From NCBI GenBank assembly GCA_002104895.1, contig MCFG01000249.1, forward strand, positions 17,501 through 27,500: a DNA stretch of 10,000 nucleotides, given 5' to 3'. Positions within the stretch are counted from its first letter, which is position 1. Every line of letters begins with the position of its first letter. The notes under the pieces are model-generated. The model was not told where the DNA came from. It searched no databases and worked only from the letters and a program-made list of their open reading frames with translations. Positions 8,932 through 10,000 of the stretch are shown one piece after another. The stretch is from Anaeromyces robustus. Taxonomy: Eukaryota > Neocallimastigomycota > Neocallimastigomycetes > Neocallimastigales > Neocallimastigaceae. Made by a program: the position numbers and the translations under genes.

Positions 8932-8963
8932 TGGCGCATTAGTTATATATTTATGGCGTATTA
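8932..8963. promoter_or_regulatory. Direct repeat TGGCGYATTA, two copies 22 bases apart, upstream of Tls1-like gene
   Basis: TGGCGCATTA at 8932-8941 and TGGCGTATTA at 8954-8963 have start points 22 bases apart, about two helical turns, and lie 120-150 bases before the ATG at 9083. In a spacer almost free of G and C, two matching GGCG-containing decamers look like paired binding sites for a transcription factor. The regulator is unknown and function is inferred. Confidence 0.4.
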
Positions 8964-9082
8964 TTTATAAATAAATTAATATATATAATAATATTTATTT
9001 TATTTTATATTATATAAAAAAAAAATAAAATAAAAATAAAGAAATTCAAATTTAAGAAATCAAATTTCTCTAATATAAAAAA

Positions 9083-9906
9083 ATGATAAAATCAAAAAAA
9101 ATTAAAAAAAAGAATTTAAGAAAAAGAAATGCTTCTATACTTGATGAAGATGAAAATGAAGAAGTAACAAGGTTTTTATTTAATATTTTTTTTTAATTTA
9201 TATATTATTTGATGTAATTTTATGAAAATCTATTCATATGTTAATTTCTTTTTTTAACTTTCAATTTTTTTATTAATAGGTATATGATTTATTTTTAATT
9301 GAATTATTTATATTTTTATTATTCTATTAATTATGAATTTATAAATTTTTGTATATAAATTAAAAATACAATAATAATATAATGGAAAAATTTAAAATTG
9401 AAAAAAATAAAAAATAAAAAAAAAAAAAAAAAATCAAATGTTATATTGATTTAATTGAATTTTTTTTTTTTAATACATAATAATTTAATATTTGTATTAA
9501 AAAATAATGGAAAATAACATAAAAAATATATTTCTTTTTTAGTAATTTAATTCAAGAAGCAATGGAAATTAGGAAATTTAGAAAAAGACCAGAAGGAATG
9601 CAAACTAAAGATTTATCAATTGGTGAAGAAAACCAAGGACCAATAGATGAAGAAGAAAAAGAAAAAGAACAAATTTCAAAGTAATTATTATATATATATA
9701 TGCATACAAAATTATTGTTATATTATATAAAATTTCATTATATAATTCTAAAAATTTATTTTTATTATTATTATTTTCTTAATATATATTTGTATTTAAA
9801 ATATTTTTTTTTAAAATAAAAAAAAAATAGAAATTTCTCTGATACTGGTATTGTCAGTTCATTTAAAACACAAACTAATTATATGGATACTGAAAAATTA
9901 ATGTTA
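9083..9906 (+). CDS. Tls1/C9orf78 (Hep59) family spliceosome-associated protein, first three exons, 3'-partial
   Basis: Exons by hand: 9083-9171, 9543-9680 and 9831 to about 9902 or 9906; introns are GT-AG (371 and 150 bases) with matching phases (2, 2). The N-terminus is strongly basic (MIKSKKIKKKNLRKRN), then acidic (DEDENEE). Next come IQEAMEIRKFRKRPEGMQ, which resembles the family's conserved segment ending RKRPxG, and an acidic linker. Last is SSFKTQTNYMDTEKLM, which resembles the conserved SFxxxTxxxDxDxxMMxYIE segment. Members of this family (human C9orf78, fission yeast Tls1) are nuclear and act with the spliceosome in splice-site choice; Tls1 affects telomere silencing through splicing. 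The rest of the gene lies beyond the window. The exon 3 end is uncertain because GTTAGT (9903) and GTATAT (9907) are both plausible donors. The first donor, GTTTTT, is weak, but it is the only one that keeps the frame. Confidence 0.75.
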
Positions 9907-10000
9907 GTATATAATAGATTTCTTAAAAAAATAATATTTTTTTTAAATATATTGATCTTAAATGACAAATTAATATATATTTATTTATTTAATATTATAA

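Larger units (their letters stand above)
7649..9082. other. Spacer between two divergent spliced genes (shared upstream region)
   Basis: About 1.4 kb with no supportable gene, tRNA or repeat element of note on either strand. It must hold the promoters of the minus-strand gene (start 7648) and the plus-strand Tls1-like gene (start 9083). The few G+C-bearing spots stand out: around 7765-7775, 8455-8475 and a pair of TGGCG motifs at 8932-8963. An ATT array (7877-7903) and a TTTTA array (8141-8171) are the only clear repeats. Confidence 0.65.

Overview
The window looks like nuclear DNA of an anaerobic gut fungus (Neocallimastigomycota; relatives of Neocallimastix, Piromyces, Anaeromyces). Two things point there. 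The non-coding DNA is extremely A+T rich and full of homopolymers and short tandem repeats. The main genes encode secreted CotH-like proteins ending in two cysteine-rich fungal dockerins (CBM10-like modules), the hallmark of fungal cellulosomes. Genus cannot be decided from the sequence.

Layout: (1) Positions 1-1630 hold the 3' part of a CotH-dockerin gene (copy A; its 5' end lies before the window). It is interrupted by a TGA exactly between the CotH-like domain and the dockerins. (2) 1631-3186 is a repeat-rich spacer. (3) 3187-4977 holds a complete, intronless copy B of the same gene (596 aa: signal peptide, CotH-like domain, two dockerins). The copies align without any gap at a fixed offset of 3347 bases, with about 37 mismatches over about 1630 bases by hand count, so they are a recent tandem duplication. 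(4) 4978-6278 is another repeat-rich spacer. (5) 6279-7648 on the minus strand is a five-exon gene that I reconstructed from short open stretches and GT/AG junctions. Its product is an unrecognised charged helical protein with a Ser/Asp/Glu-rich acidic tail. As modelled it has an in-frame TAA at the start of the last exon. (6) 7649-9082 is a non-coding spacer between two divergent genes. (7) From 9083 to the right edge are the first three exons of a plus-strand gene. Its product resembles the Tls1/C9orf78 (Hep59) family of spliceosome-associated nuclear proteins; it is incomplete at the window end.

The CotH-dockerin pair would act outside the cell: copy B is expected to be secreted and docked onto cohesin-bearing scaffoldins of the cellulosome. 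Copy A, if still expressed, would yield a CotH-like protein that cannot dock. The two spliced genes look like ordinary housekeeping or regulatory genes with no visible functional link to the CotH pair. Intronless secreted genes lying next to intron-bearing nuclear genes is a notable contrast.

The most interesting points are the domain-separating nonsense codon in copy A, the uneven divergence between the copies (a burst of amino-acid changes near the N-terminus, then long identical blocks), the fusion of a kinase-like fold to docking modules, and the hidden minus-strand gene with a questionable stop codon.
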